Assembly (NCBI GenBank): GCA_963576475.1
Contig: OY754978.1
Span: 19,165,678-19,229,677 of the forward strand
From: Molanna angustata
Taxonomy: Eukaryota; Arthropoda; Insecta; Trichoptera; Molannidae
Length of the DNA: 64,000 nt
Reading direction: 5' to 3'
Position 1 is the stretch's first letter; each line of letters begins with the position of its first letter. Shown one piece after another: positions 52,784 through 62,997 of this stretch. The notes under the pieces are model-generated. The model ran no database searches, had not been told where the DNA came from, and was given only the letters and a program-made list of their open reading frames with translations. The translations under genes and the position numbers were made by a program.

Positions 52784-52995
52784 TGGGATGGCCTAGTGGT
52801 GAAGTGCTCGGACTCGTAAAGTAAGTATCTATAAATAACTAATCTCCGCCGTAGCATAATTGGCAAGCCATTTGACTGCTATGTGGGCGTCCTGGATTTG
52901 ATCCCCAGTAAGGGAGAAATTAATTTAAAATTATTTCTTACGTATTTGTTCCTTCTCTGGGCTGGAAACACTGGTTAATTGGAACTAATTTCAAA
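52784..52995 (+). mobile_element. tRNA-derived SINE, group 3, with a second tRNA-like head
   Basis: The main head 52848-52920 (CTCCGCCGTAGCATAATTGG, then GGATTTGATCCCCAGT) has A- and B-box-like cores. Its body continues with TTTCTTACGTATTTGTTCC and CACTGGTTAATTGGAACTAA. Upstream at 52784-52817, GGATGGCCTAGTGGTGAAGT and GCTCGGACTCG look like the 5' half of another tRNA. The same upstream block stands at the same spacing in the copy at 62641-62838, so it belongs to the element. Confidence 0.7.
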
Positions 52996-53035
52996 ATGGC
53001 AATAATCTCAATTGCGCTATACAGTGTTATGCAGT

Positions 53036-53523
53036 TATTAATTAATTAATTAATTGATTTTTTTTTATATATTTATTTAATTATTTATTTATTTAATTAT
53101 TTTTATTTATTTATCTATTTATTTATTTATAAATTAATTAATTAATTACTAAATTTATTTATTTACTTATTTATTTAATTATTATTTATTTATTTTTTAT
53201 TTATTTATTTATTTTTTTATTTATTTACTTATTTATTTATTTATTGATTTAATTATTTATTTATTTCTTCTTCTTCTTCTTCGATGGCGCTACAGCCCAA
53301 GTCGAGCCTTGGCCTCCTTCAACTTCTGCCTCCAACCCCGTCTGTCCTCAGCTGCCGTCCTCCAGTTTGTAATGCTTAGGAGCTGTACTGCATCCCTCCT
53401 CACCTCGTCCTGCCATCGCAACCTGGGTCTTTCTATCTTCCTTTTATTTATTTATTTATTTACTTATTTATTTGCTTATTTATTTATGTATTTATTTATT
53501 TATTTATTTATATATTTATATAT

Positions 53524-53594
<71 letters not shown>

Positions 53595-53665
53595 TTTGTT
53601 TATTTCTTTATTTATTAATTTATTAATTAATTTATTTATTTTATTTATTTATTTATTTTGGCGAT
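53036..53665. repeat. TTTA tetranucleotide-rich region
   Basis: Long TTTA/TTAA runs at 53036-53264 and 53447-53665, on both sides of an RTE scrap. The LFIYLFIY frame across it is the repeat itself. Confidence 0.95.
53265..53446 (-). pseudogene. RTE-like 3' end (group D)
   Basis: The TTCTTCTTCTTC run (tail on the minus strand) is followed by CGATGGCGCTACAGCCCAAG and the Trp-rich last block seen at 27562-27760. It is almost the same piece as 59598-59757. Confidence 0.75.
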
Positions 53666-53689
53666 AATAATTGAGCGATTCTTCATTTA

Positions 53690-54410
53690 AAAAAATATTA
53701 TTATAATGATGCTTAAATTTTATAAATCGTGATTTATCAAAGAATAAAAAAAATATACATTCATAAAAAAAAATGTAAAAAAAATGAGGTACAAAGTTTT
53801 CTTTGCGTAGAAATAAAGAATAAAAAATATTTCACGTCAGTCCGTAGATTGTTTACCTTCACAAGACCCATGCAAAACACATACTGTCAAACGCAGTTGT
53901 TTTATATACCAAACCAATTAAAATACAGAACATAATCTATTGTAAACAGTTAAATAATGCATTGTCATCGGTAAATCACATATTTTTGAAAGTTATAGAC
54001 ATTACATTTACTTAGCGCCGCAAATATATAATAAAATAATACCTGACTGACTTGAATTACTCCTACCAAACAATAGAAATATAAACAAATTAGTATCAAA
54101 GTGGTTAATGGACAGGGGCAGAGAAGAATATGAGAGGAATCTTACTAATTTTTTGAAATGACGGATCTCACTTATGTCTTAATATCAACCAACACATGTA
54201 CCTACATACAATACGCACGGACTAAATTTTGACTGACTAAATATTTGCACAGCTACTCATTTTGAATAGGTATTGCCTCGGAACAGGCTTTTGCCTTGTG
54301 AGGCAATATATCCAAGTACCTAATATTGATATATATTTATTTGTATTGTATTTTGTATTAATATTGTTATGTAATTCTTTTTTGTTTGGAAATAAAAAAA
54401 AATATTGGGA
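53690..54410 (+). pseudogene. LINE C-terminus and 3' UTR
   Basis: The plus strand reads RRLFTFTRPMQNTYCQTQLF, YIPNQLKYR, then in another frame NKLVSKWLMDRGREEYERNL and TNFLK before a stop at about 54165. The pattern (YC..S....P......, then a V..WL...) fits Jockey/CR1-type C-termini and resembles NNVKRLVKEWLL at 61461-61643. The 3' UTR holds TATTGCCTCGG and TTTTGCCTTGTGAGGC and ends near AAATAAAAAAAAAT at about 54391-54404. Confidence 0.6.
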
Positions 54411-55270
54411 AGTACGAACAAATAGGTAAACATAAATAAAATTATGTAAAAAACGCGATACGCCCCATATTGTACATTAAATCTCTGGTATGCATTTGTA
54501 TGCAAAATTCCTGTTGCGAATTCGAATTGAATTTATGTAGAGAATGTGTATACGGTTGTAACGCTAAGTATGCACATAACTCTCTACTATTTTATTTAAT
54601 AGTGTAGAGTTTTTACTCGAATTCCGAAACTCTTTGCAAATTGACTGACATGCGAGTAATCCATTCCACGTCCCTACTTTTCGTATGGCGATGAAACTTT
54701 GCCAGGTTATTGCTAATACTTTGAACGAGTGACGCGTAGCTGAGGAAACAAGGGGAAACGGATCTAGGGATGGACAAATCGAAAGTGTTTGGTCAAATCA
54801 CATGTGTTTGGTCTATTCGTGTTTTCAACAACTTCAAATACCTATGTTTGCAACTTAAGGTAAAAAAAATATTTATCCATAATATTTTAAATTTATCAAA
54901 TATTTTTTTAATCGACCAAAATACTATACATAATATTGAGTTATTAATTTGTTTTGAAAATATAATTAAAAAGAAAGATTACTTTTACAATTAATAGGTA
55001 ACCAATAATTAACGTATAAACCTGAAATTAAAAATTAAATTTACGTTTATAAAATGTATCTGCCATACTAAAAAATAATCATTCACTGTGAAAGCGACTC
55101 CAGTATTTTCAGCTCTTGGATGCGAAAATTGTGTGATAATTTCTACTTTCCACTACTACAAAATAGTGGAGAGTTATGATTTCATAATTTTTAAGCGTAT
55201 TTTTTTACATCAATTTCTCAACGGGTATCATGTAGAGAGTGCACACTGTGAGTTTCGTGGTGATGTTTGT
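54411..55270. other. No identifiable gene
   Basis: AT-rich, no coding signal. A 24-base inverted pair TCTCTACTATTTT/AATAGTGTAGAG lies at about 54581-54609. Confidence 0.45.
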
Positions 55271-55276
55271 ATGTAT

Positions 55277-55312
55277 GGCGTACGCCGTACGTCGTATACG
55301 GCATACGACGTA
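55277..55312. repeat. Short CG-rich palindromes
   Basis: GGCGTACGCC (55277-55286) is followed by a perfect 10-bp hairpin TACGTCGTAT/ATACGACGTA (55288-55297 and 55303-55312) with loop ACGGC, in otherwise AT-rich DNA. Confidence 0.8.
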
Positions 55313-56594
55313 TCCCTTTTGTGACCTCTTTACAGCCCAAACTATAAGTCCGATCGATTATTTACAGCATATGTGTTTAGTACATATTTTCAAAATGCTC
55401 TCATGGTCTGAAAAGTCGAGATTTTTTTATATTGTTTGAACTTTTAATACAATAAAAATACACTTTTCAAAAACGCATTCAGAGATCGTCAATTTTGAAG
55501 AAAATAAATCTATGGCCCGTTGTATCAATGTGAAATAAATAACATATTTGTATGATAAATGAAAATAATAAATATAAATAGCTTCTGTATGGGAAATTTG
55601 AGTGATCAACTTCATAAAGATATTGTATGTGTCTTTATATGTATACAAGTGATACTTGTTACAATTTGAAAGGTATACATTTTGTTTGATTAAAGATACT
55701 ACTCGGACTGAGAAAGGATATTAAATTGAACCCAGTAACATCATAAAGATTAATTAAATAAAATCACCCGACTTCTTGTCATAAGTTGGTCATTCATTCA
55801 GGGACCAAGATTCGTCAAGTTACAGCATCCACTCATCACTATATCCAGCACCCACAACGCCTTTCACTGTTCTTCGCCAGCCTGAAACTTTTTTTAACAT
55901 ATTAAACTTGTCGGAATTTTTTCTTTCTTTTTCTTTTCAAACAAGGTCGGCAAGTTTGAATGGTGAATTGGGTATAGGACTGTCTTCCTACCAAAGAGAC
56001 TGCTCGTCACGAACCAGATACGTGATGTCATTTTTTAGATCCATACCAATCTTAGGAATTGGCTTGTCTCATATGTCTTGAAGGGAGAGAAAACAAATTA
56101 TGTTCGTTTTGTAGCTCCTAGCCATTAAGTTTTATTGTGGTAGAAATCAAATAAGATTTACGTTTTACGATAATATATTTTGCTTTTTGCAGGGTGGTCT
56201 TTTTTTCCCGGTCGAAAGGCAAACCCTGAAAATGGAAAATTATTATTTCGCAGAATATTATTAAGGACAACAAGGTATTAATTTGGATAAATAAATATGT
56301 CATCAATTATATATATTTAACAAATTACTGTCATGGGAAGAATGAATGAAAAACCTAGAAGAACAAATATGATATACAAAACGAACAGGAACATTTTTTA
56401 TATAATACTAATGGGCACGGGGAGATTTGTTCTGCCACAGAATGCTTCATATATTATGTAAATCGCATTGTATATAGACATCATTTTTATGTATTTTACA
56501 AAATATTTTCCTTACATTCGAGTGTGATATCTTCTCTAGATAACAAAGAATACCAATAGATTTGTTCACGCCGCCATCTATTTAAGCTTACACA
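55313..56594. other. No identifiable gene
   Basis: AT-rich. A short stretch at 55595-55630 (GAGTGATCAACTTCATAAAG) is an inverted relative of 27020-27060. The patch at 55770-56100 is less AT-rich but has no recognisable frame. Confidence 0.45.
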
Positions 56595-56985
56595 AATTAA
56601 AACGAGTGGGTTGTGGCCAACGCTAAACTCCTCACTAACAAGTCATTCTATAAAGTATTCAAATTTTGTATGGAAAATATTCAACATTTTCATGAAGTGA
56701 GTTTGTTAAATAATTTTTTATTTAAATATTATATTATGAAAACTGAAAAATATTTTGAGTTTCCTGAGCTTGGGGCCACTTTGAGAAGCACTATACAGAT
56801 ATCCTTCAAAATCTAATGGGATCTAATCGAATATTAGATATACATATCTGCAAAATTTAAAAATAATCGAATGAGTACTTAAGTCTATAATCGATAAAGT
56901 AAAATAAACACGCCATACATAGGCACACAGCACACAGCACATAGCACATAGCTCACACACTCAGATACATTGTGATGAAACTTTA
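56595..56985 (-). repeat. Repeat R5, second copy
   Basis: Inverted relative of 15575-16060. It begins GAGTGGGTTGTGGCCAACGC and ends in the CA-rich ACACAGCACACAGCACATAG and CATTGTGATGAAA. A short scrap of the same end is at 26203-26235. The small frame 56613-56816 has no family resemblance. Confidence 0.7.
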
Positions 56986-57184
56986 TGAATACAATTTTAG
57001 CATGATACTAGTTGATAATCTGCAATAAAAAATACCCTTAAAAATTGCGAAATCATTACTTCCCACGATATCCTCTTAAGAAATAATTAATTAAAAATCC
57101 TTCGGTGGTTATAGGGAAGAAGATTACATTTGTAATTGTATGTGTTTTTGGATGAGAAATCTTAAAAACATACCTAGGTATATA
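56986..57184. other. No identifiable gene
   Basis: Short AT-rich stretch. Confidence 0.4.
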
Positions 57185-57325
57185 TTATTACTTTAAGATT
57201 TCGAAAACGGCGATAGTTTTGGACCTGATAGGTGACTATCGGGTCCAAAACTATGCTATCTTTAAAGTTGGAACCAACCACACGATTACAAAATTTCATT
57301 GAAATCGGCAGAGCGGTTTCGGAGA
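57185..57325. repeat. Repeat R6 with an 18-bp hairpin
   Basis: ATAGTTTTGGACCTGATA and TATCGGGTCCAAAACTAT (about 57213-57254) pair with one G-T. The stretch then runs on as TTTCATTGAAATCGGCAGAG. The relative at 25751-25960 has the same phrases. Confidence 0.65.
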
Positions 57326-57327
57326 TT

Positions 57328-57800
57328 CTTCTTCTTCTTCTTCTTCAGCCAGTTTTCATCCATTCTTGGACATAGGCCTCCCCTTTGATCCTCCACAACT
57401 CCCTGTCTTGGGCACACTGCATCCATCTCCCTCCGGAACATTTCTTGATGTCATCAGACCACCTTGCCTGGGGTCTGCCAACACCTCTTCGGTTTGTTCT
57501 CGGTCGCCATTCTAAGATCTTTTTGGTCCATCGTGAATCCTGGCATCTGGCAATATGCCCAGCCCAGCTGCACTTAATGCCAGCGACCCTTTCCGCTACT
57601 TTGGTTCTTTGTCTTATCATGACATTCTGAATTCTGTCCCTTATTGAAATACCCAGCAACTTTCTCTCCATAGCTCTCTGTGTCACTAACAGCTTGTGCA
57701 TTATTCTTTTTGTTAGGACCGATGTTTCCATTCCATAAGTAAGCACTGGGAGAATACATGCATCAAATAGCTTCTTTTTCAAATAATGGAGATTACCGTG
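57328..57800 (-). pseudogene. RTE-like C-terminal remnant (group E) with GAA tail
   Basis: The frame 57345-57782 reads KKKLFDACILPVLTYGMETS, AMERKLLGISIRDRIQNV, KCSWAGHIARCQDSRWTKKI, NRRGVGRPQARWSDDIKK and LWRIKGEAYVQEWMKT. It covers everything from the TYG.E block to the natural C-terminus without a stop. The endonuclease and catalytic RT are missing. The tail is the TTCTTCTTCTTCTTC run at 57328-57343 (GAA on the coding strand). Confidence 0.85.
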
Positions 57801-58599
57801 TACGAATAACTCAAGACGAGATATTTACGTATTTATTGGCTTATTGAGAAAAAATTAATTTGTATTGTGAATTATTTATTACAGAATTTGTGTTTGAGAC
57901 GTTGGATCAAATATCTTAAATGATTAACTACTAATGAATTAAATATATTTTTGAATACAAAGATGCATTATTGTCACCTTTATATTAACTACGGTTGAAA
58001 ATATCCCTTTTGAATGATTATTATCAAATATGTGATTCCAATAAGAGGCAGCAAAATATGAACACGAACAAAAAGCTTCAAATGAAATAAAACACGATCC
58101 ACTCATCATAAATTTCATATTAACTCTTTCGATGAGTGGTGTCTGAAGATGTATGTATTAAAGTATGCTACTTTGGCTGTTTTATTTGGTGTAGAAATAT
58201 TGAGAAGACAGGTCTGTTAAATTGATTGATTTCAGCCGGTGACATCTTGATTGAAATGTCAATAACGGAATACAAATGGATTGGAATTGATTGCTGCGTG
58301 TGTTTGTTAATAAGTAATATCGGCAAACATTATTAAAACGTACACACATCTTGTACAAATATAGAAATGAACGTAAAATCAACACTAAGAGAAATGTATT
58401 ATAAACAAAAATGTATGCAATAATATTTCAACTGGTATGTAAACATAATAAATGTATTGGAAGGTAATGAAATAGCATTATATATTGATGTGTACATGAT
58501 ATTTCAACTCAAAATGATCTCGGTAAAGAGAATACAGCTCAAATTGAATAAAGGCAATTTAACTGTCACAATTATATAATATGTCGATCAACTATTATT
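57801..58599. other. No identifiable gene
   Basis: AT-rich, no coding or repeat signal recognised. Confidence 0.45.
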
Positions 58600-58740
58600 A
58601 GTTTATTATTTATTTTATTACATTAATTTATTTTTAAATAATTTGTTTTGGTATGTATTATCATGATTAAATTGTTTTATTTGAATATGTAATAGGCCAT
58701 TAAGCCTCAAATTGTAATAAATAAATATATTTCTTTCTTA
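58600..58740 (+). mobile_element. LINE 3' end scrap
   Basis: TAATAGGCCATTAAGCCTCA, AATTGTAATAAATAAATA and TTTCTTTCTT resemble a LINE 3' UTR and tail. It lies directly before a SINE head. Confidence 0.45.
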
Positions 58741-58744
58741 CAAT

Positions 58745-58910
58745 CACGACAGAGCGGTTAGCGCGCTGGGCTAGTTATCCAGTGGTCGCGAGTTCGAATC
58801 CTGCCTCGACCAATTTCGTTCACCTATAGCACAAGCATTTATGCTTATTTTAGGGAACGTAGGAAGATGTATATGTACATGTTTTACAAGGACATATTCA
58901 TTTAAAAAAA
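58745..58910 (+). mobile_element. tRNA-derived SINE, group 2
   Basis: The head CACGACAGAGCGGTTAGCGC has an A-box-like core and GGTCGCGAGTTCGAATCC a good B box, followed by TGCCTCGACCA. A tRNA-like outline is clear, but the 5' side of the acceptor stem is poor and the head continues into a body shared with 26043-26205 (TTATGCTTATTTTAGGGAAC, GTAGGAAGATG). I therefore call a SINE. Confidence 0.7.
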
Positions 58911-59249
58911 TACCCTCAACTTCGGGTAACCAGCAACATGTTTGCGGGTGTGCATTACCTTATAAAGAGAAAGCCCGAGTCTCGTCTCATATAAAAGGGC
59001 AACATTCAGAATGGGTGGTAAACCTCATTGTTGAACTTTGTGAGATATTATTTGGCGTGTAGTATTTTTATTATCCAGCTCAGCCCGTGCGGAAAATGAT
59101 TATAATAGAAAAGAGTGGAAGCACTATTCTAAGCCGGTGCTGCACAGTTTATTTACTGTTACAAATAGTCACAATTACAAAACACATTAAATAAGACATT
59201 TTATTACCCACATAAATAGGTACAATATTTCGAATATCAATAAAATGAT
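58911..59249. other. No identifiable gene
   Basis: Short frames only. Confidence 0.4.
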
Positions 59250-59480
59250 TGCGTTCATCTTCTTCTTTGTTTTAATCTTGGGGATTGGTTGACAGCTAAG
59301 CGATTCTGTGTAGGAGGTACACTTCATGTCCTCGCACACCTGTCTTAGATAGGTACTCACGGCGGGGACGCCCTCTGCCTGTTTTCCTTCAACCGTTCCC
59401 TCCAAGATGGTGTGTAGGAGATCTTTGTGTCGCTACACATGGCCTTTTCGATATAGTGCTTGACATGTTCCTGGTCTCTT
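59250..59480 (-). pseudogene. RTE-like C-terminal scrap (group F type)
   Basis: On the minus strand the phrase EGTVEGKQAEGVPAVSTYL, then RQVCEDMKCTSYTESL, matches the G.VEG.R.RGRPR..Y block at about 34740-34790 with one frame shift. It ends in TTCTTCTTT (tail side) at about 59256. Confidence 0.55.
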
Positions 59481-59597
59481 CAATTTTGCTCCAATATATG
59501 CCAAGTTTTCGGTTGGTTCACATCACGAAATGAGACGTGTAACGTGCTTGTGTTCACTGGATTTCTAGTCCAGCGCACTGCAAGATAAATTGTGATA

Positions 59598-59757
59598 TTC
59601 TTCTTCTTCGATTGCGCTACAGCCCAAGTCGAGCCTTGGCCTCCTTCAACTTTTTCCTCCAACCCCGTCTGTCCTCAGCTGCCGTCCTCCAGTTTGTAAC
59701 ACTTAAGAGCTGTACTGCATCCCTCCTCACCTCGTCCTCCCATCGCAACCTGGGTTT
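59598..59757 (-). pseudogene. RTE-like 3' end (group D)
   Basis: TTCTTCTTCG, ATTGCGCTACAGCCCAAGTC, GAGCCTTGGCCTCCTTCAAC and TGTACTGCATCCCTCCTCAC are the same 3' end as 53265-53446, with few differences. Confidence 0.75.
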
Positions 59758-59769
59758 TCTTATTTTTTT

Positions 59770-60000
59770 CTTGGAATTGTGACATTATAAACATAAAGAA
59801 AATAACCTCAGGTGGTTTGGACATATTGCATGAAGGAACAAGGGACGACTCACCAAGAAATCTTTGAATTATGTGAACCATAAAAATAATCTTAATTAAG
59901 TCCATTCAGGAATGGCCAAAATTTTAAGAAATATATAAAAAACTGATGTTGAATACCACTGATCTCATCCCTGCTGAGAAAGAGGAGATCATTCCAAAAC
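59770..60000 (+). pseudogene. RTE-like C-terminal scrap
   Basis: The plus strand reads NLRWFGHIA, NKGRLTKKSLNYVNH, then AKILRNI and KTDVEYH with breaks. It matches the LRWFGHI...RL.KK...W...V...L......D C-terminal block of RTE-like proteins. It lies head to head with the group D piece. Confidence 0.6.
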
Positions 60001-60823
60001 CATATTAAATAAACGATTTAACATAATATTATTTTTTTCTATATAAGACAGCAACTATGTAAATATTACAAGTATACCTAATTATTACTGTTTTCTATCG
60101 AAAAAAATTGTGTTCATCCGCTTTTAAGTATCCGTCACATCGTATAGATCTCTTTATTCGATTTGGTTTTAAAACAAAATCAATTTACAAAACCCTCATT
60201 ATTTCCTGTCAACTGCCTAAAAATAAACTTTTGAGTTGTTTTTCTCAAATTGATTGGCACAGAGCATTATTCAAAAAATGTATCTGGCATTTACATAACA
60301 TAATAATGAGTTTGAATAAAGATAAAAAAAATAAAATACGAGGGAATATCTCGATCATTATTTGATTGCCTGCAGGCATTGATGTTGTAAGGGAAGAATA
60401 ATGATATAAAATTTCACGGAATAATATCGCAATATTAAATATTCTCGCTTTTAAAGATAAACTTTTCTTTCATAGTAATTCGGTTAGACCTTAAACATAT
60501 GTATTCGTATTACTCAAACTTTGATCAAATAGGTATACATACAAAGGTAAATTTTAACGGTTTTCTTATTATATAGATTTCGTTAATAGCTTACTAAGTA
60601 CGACTAAAATAATTAAGATCGGTATTAAAAAATCTTACTTATAAACGTATACTAAGATATAACTAGCTAATTCACCGAATTGTTTACGAATACCCTAATT
60701 TATTTTTTTCATATGGCCGCATTGGCTTCACAGAATGATGTAAATTTAAACACGATTGCGATAAGGAATATCAACGAAAAACGTTATAAGGATTAAATTT
60801 TTCTGTCAATCTCAAAGATGCGT
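60001..60823. other. No identifiable gene
   Basis: The 85-codon plus-strand frame 60108-60365 (MCSSAFKYPSHRIDLFIRFG at its start) has no similarity that I recognise and is probably chance. The rest is AT-rich. Confidence 0.4.
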
Positions 60824-62060
60824 CGGATCGCGTATTTACCTTTCTGTGTTGATTAGAAAGCAAGTACCTACTGCCTTGAACAAGGCACTAGTTTGTTGCG
60901 CTAATGCATTTAAAAACTCGTGTTGAATTCAAGGCACGTGACATCCAAATGCACACGGTTTAGCTACGCAAACTGTTCCTGCTAATACGTGTTCAATTCA
61001 AGGCAATTGATTATTGAATATGGAACATATATAGCCATGAAGCTCGAGCGCTATTTCATTTCGCTCGCATTTCGTTTGTCACTTTCACATTTGTATTTTG
61101 TTCACAGATTATATGGTAGTATTCAGTAATTTTGTTTAAGTCTTTAAGTAATATGGAACTGTTTTTTTTTTTTTTTTTATTGAAAATAATAAACAACATA
61201 AGATACAACAAAAAAGAAAACAATGATTATGAGTCACGCCAAGTCTAAATTCTAGACTTGTCAGCGTGTTCTCAAGACAATATATATGTAAACTTTAAAA
61301 ATAACAAACAACATTAGGTACAGTATAAAGAGACATACAAATATCACAAAGATGATCTCCCAAACAAACACACACTATGTTACAAAAGTTATCTTTCTTA
61401 AAATCATAAAAATAAATGAATTGAGAAAAAAAAAAAATTAAAAAAAAATCGTTTGTGATCTTAATTATATATAAATCCACACCTCAATAACCATTCCTTG
61501 ACAAGCCTTTTTACATTATTTTTGCTTTGGCATTTCTTAATAGATGCCGGCATCATATTAAGCAATTTAGGTACATTATATTCTAACGTTCTCTTACCGT
61601 ATTTATTATTATATTTTGGAACTACATATCCGTTAAAGATCATACTTTTTTTCTTTTTTAAAATTGTAAATTAAGAAGGACAAAAGGATAATTACCAATG
61701 TAAAATTCGATGCTCTATATTTTTTGAAGGTAATTACGACGCAAAGTGTAATTATTTCATTAAAAATTCATGAATACCAATCTCATACCAAAAAAATGTC
61801 TTATCGAATTTTTATGATGTAATGTTGATTTTTGTTGATTAATCTATTAAAACAAAAACAATCATGCAAAAAAATGCCTCTAATATAGCCTTGTAACGCT
61901 CAATCAATACGCATGGTAACATTTATAAACCTGTGTACGATTGAAAGATGCGTGCCTTGAATTAAACACGAGTTTTTAAGTGCATTAGCGCAACAAACTA
62001 GTGCCTAATTCGAGGCAGTAATTGCTTCCTAATCAACACGGAAAGGTAAATTCGCCGTCG
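60824..62060. mobile_element. Non-autonomous TIR element R8 (about 1.24 kb) with nested LINE
   Basis: The left arm from about 60824 (GCGTATTTACCTTTCTGTGT, GCGCTAATGCATTTAAAAAC, CGTGTTGAATTCAAGGCACG) is mirrored in the right arm (CGTGCCTTGAATTAAACACG, TGCATTAGCGCAACAAACTA, AATCAACACGGAAAGGTAAA) ending near 62060. The arms are about 120-140 bases long and diverged. A LINE scrap sits in the middle. A solo arm is at 44566-44745. Confidence 0.65.
61162..61665 (-). pseudogene. LINE C-terminal scrap with poly(A) tail
   Basis: A T run at 61162-61178 marks the tail. The minus-strand frame 61461-61643 reads VPKYNNKYGKRTLEYNVPKL, LNMMPASIKKCQSKNNVKRL and VKEWLLRCG, then a stop. The pattern R...Y..P.L.N.....I......F/VK..L...L fits the C-terminus of Jockey/CR1-type LINEs. 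About 60 codons remain. Confidence 0.65.
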
Positions 62061-62439
62061 GATCATATGTGAATGATCCGCCATTTTGAAATACTTGGTA
62101 TGACGCGTTAGTCAAGCGTTATACAACTTCTCGACTTGTCCTAAATTGACGTATATGAAATAAAGGTGTAATAAAGATAGTCACGATTTATAAGTAAACT
62201 TTTTCGTTAATCACGCTCTATTATCCGGTACCTTCTATGTATGGATAGTTTACGTTTACGTTTTTCGTAAGTAGGTACCTATTTTATTTTCTTATGATTC
62301 AGTTATCTGGATTATAGTAACACTCAGTTACATAGTTCTTTAATAGGTCAATTAAGTACTAAAACTTCGACAGTGCATATTAAGATGTAACTAATGCACT
62401 CTCGGCATGATACCTGGGAGGGGTGCAATCTAACAATCT
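62061..62439. other. No identifiable gene
   Basis: AT-rich with GGTACCT-type runs. Confidence 0.45.
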
Positions 62440-62632
62440 ATCTTAAGATGTTATAGAACTCCATATGATAATTATATTCATGATATGGGTAATCACTGGG
62501 GTTTTGATTTCGCCGATTGACCAGGGGGGCTAGTGTGGTCAACTGGCGAAATCAAAACCATCCATGTTTACCAGTATCATGGTTTTGATTACCCATATCA
62601 TGGATATAATTATCATATGTAGTATTATGAGA
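62440..62632. mobile_element. Foldback MITE, rearranged copy (arms inside out)
   Basis: CATAGAACTCC-type sequence runs outward to TTTTGATTTCGCCGATTGAC, then meets GGTCAACTGGCGAAATCAAA and returns to TACCCATATCATGGATATAA. The two arms are therefore joined through their outer ends (at about 62520-62540) and not through the usual centre. TTTTGATTACCCATATCATG shows that part of one arm is duplicated. Confidence 0.7.
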
Positions 62633-62640
62633 TTGCAATT

Positions 62641-62838
62641 TATTCCAATTAATTAGTGTTTCCAGCCCAGAGACAAACGCGTAAGAAATAATTTTAAATT
62701 AATTTCTCCCTTACCGGGGATCAAATCCAGGACGCTCACATAGCAATGGCTTGCCAAATATGCTACGGCAGAGATGGTAAAATTTAAGATAGGTACTTAC
62801 TTTACGAGTCCGAGCACTTCACCACTTGGCCAACCGGC
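62641..62838 (-). mobile_element. tRNA-derived SINE, group 3, with second head
   Basis: On the minus strand: GTGGTGAAGTGCTCGGACTC at about 62810, then CTCTGCCGTAGCATATTTGG and CGTCCTGGATTTGATCCCCG, and the body AAATTAATTTCTTACGCG and CACTAATTAATTGGAATAAA. The order and spacing are the same as 52784-52995. Confidence 0.7.
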
Positions 62839-62997
62839 GAAATAAAAACCCTTTTGACTACCCATATCATGAATATAATTATCATTTGGGGTTCTATGAC
62901 ATCTAAAGATATTATAGAACTTCATATAATAATTATATCCATGATATGGGTAATCACGAGGGTTATGATTTCGCCGGTTGGACCAGACTTACCCCCC
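62829..62997. mobile_element. Foldback MITE, nearly full copy
   Basis: Left arm CCAACCGGCGAAATAAAAAC, CTACCCATATCATGAATATA. Centre near ACATCTAAAGATATTATAGA. Right arm CATGATATGGGTAATCACGA to ACCAGACTTACCCCCC. The outermost 15 or so bases of the left arm are missing, where the SINE head abuts. Confidence 0.8.

Noticed and set aside
53309..53626. 105-codon frame rich in LFIYLFIY that looks like a membrane protein
   Set aside because: It is a translation of the TTTA microsatellite.
58748..58812. Functional tRNA gene with TTCGAATCC B box
   Set aside because: Poor acceptor pairing and a shared downstream body (26043-26205) point to a SINE head.
60108..60365. 85-codon frame as a gene
   Set aside because: No similarity recognised, AT-driven composition, and no supporting context.
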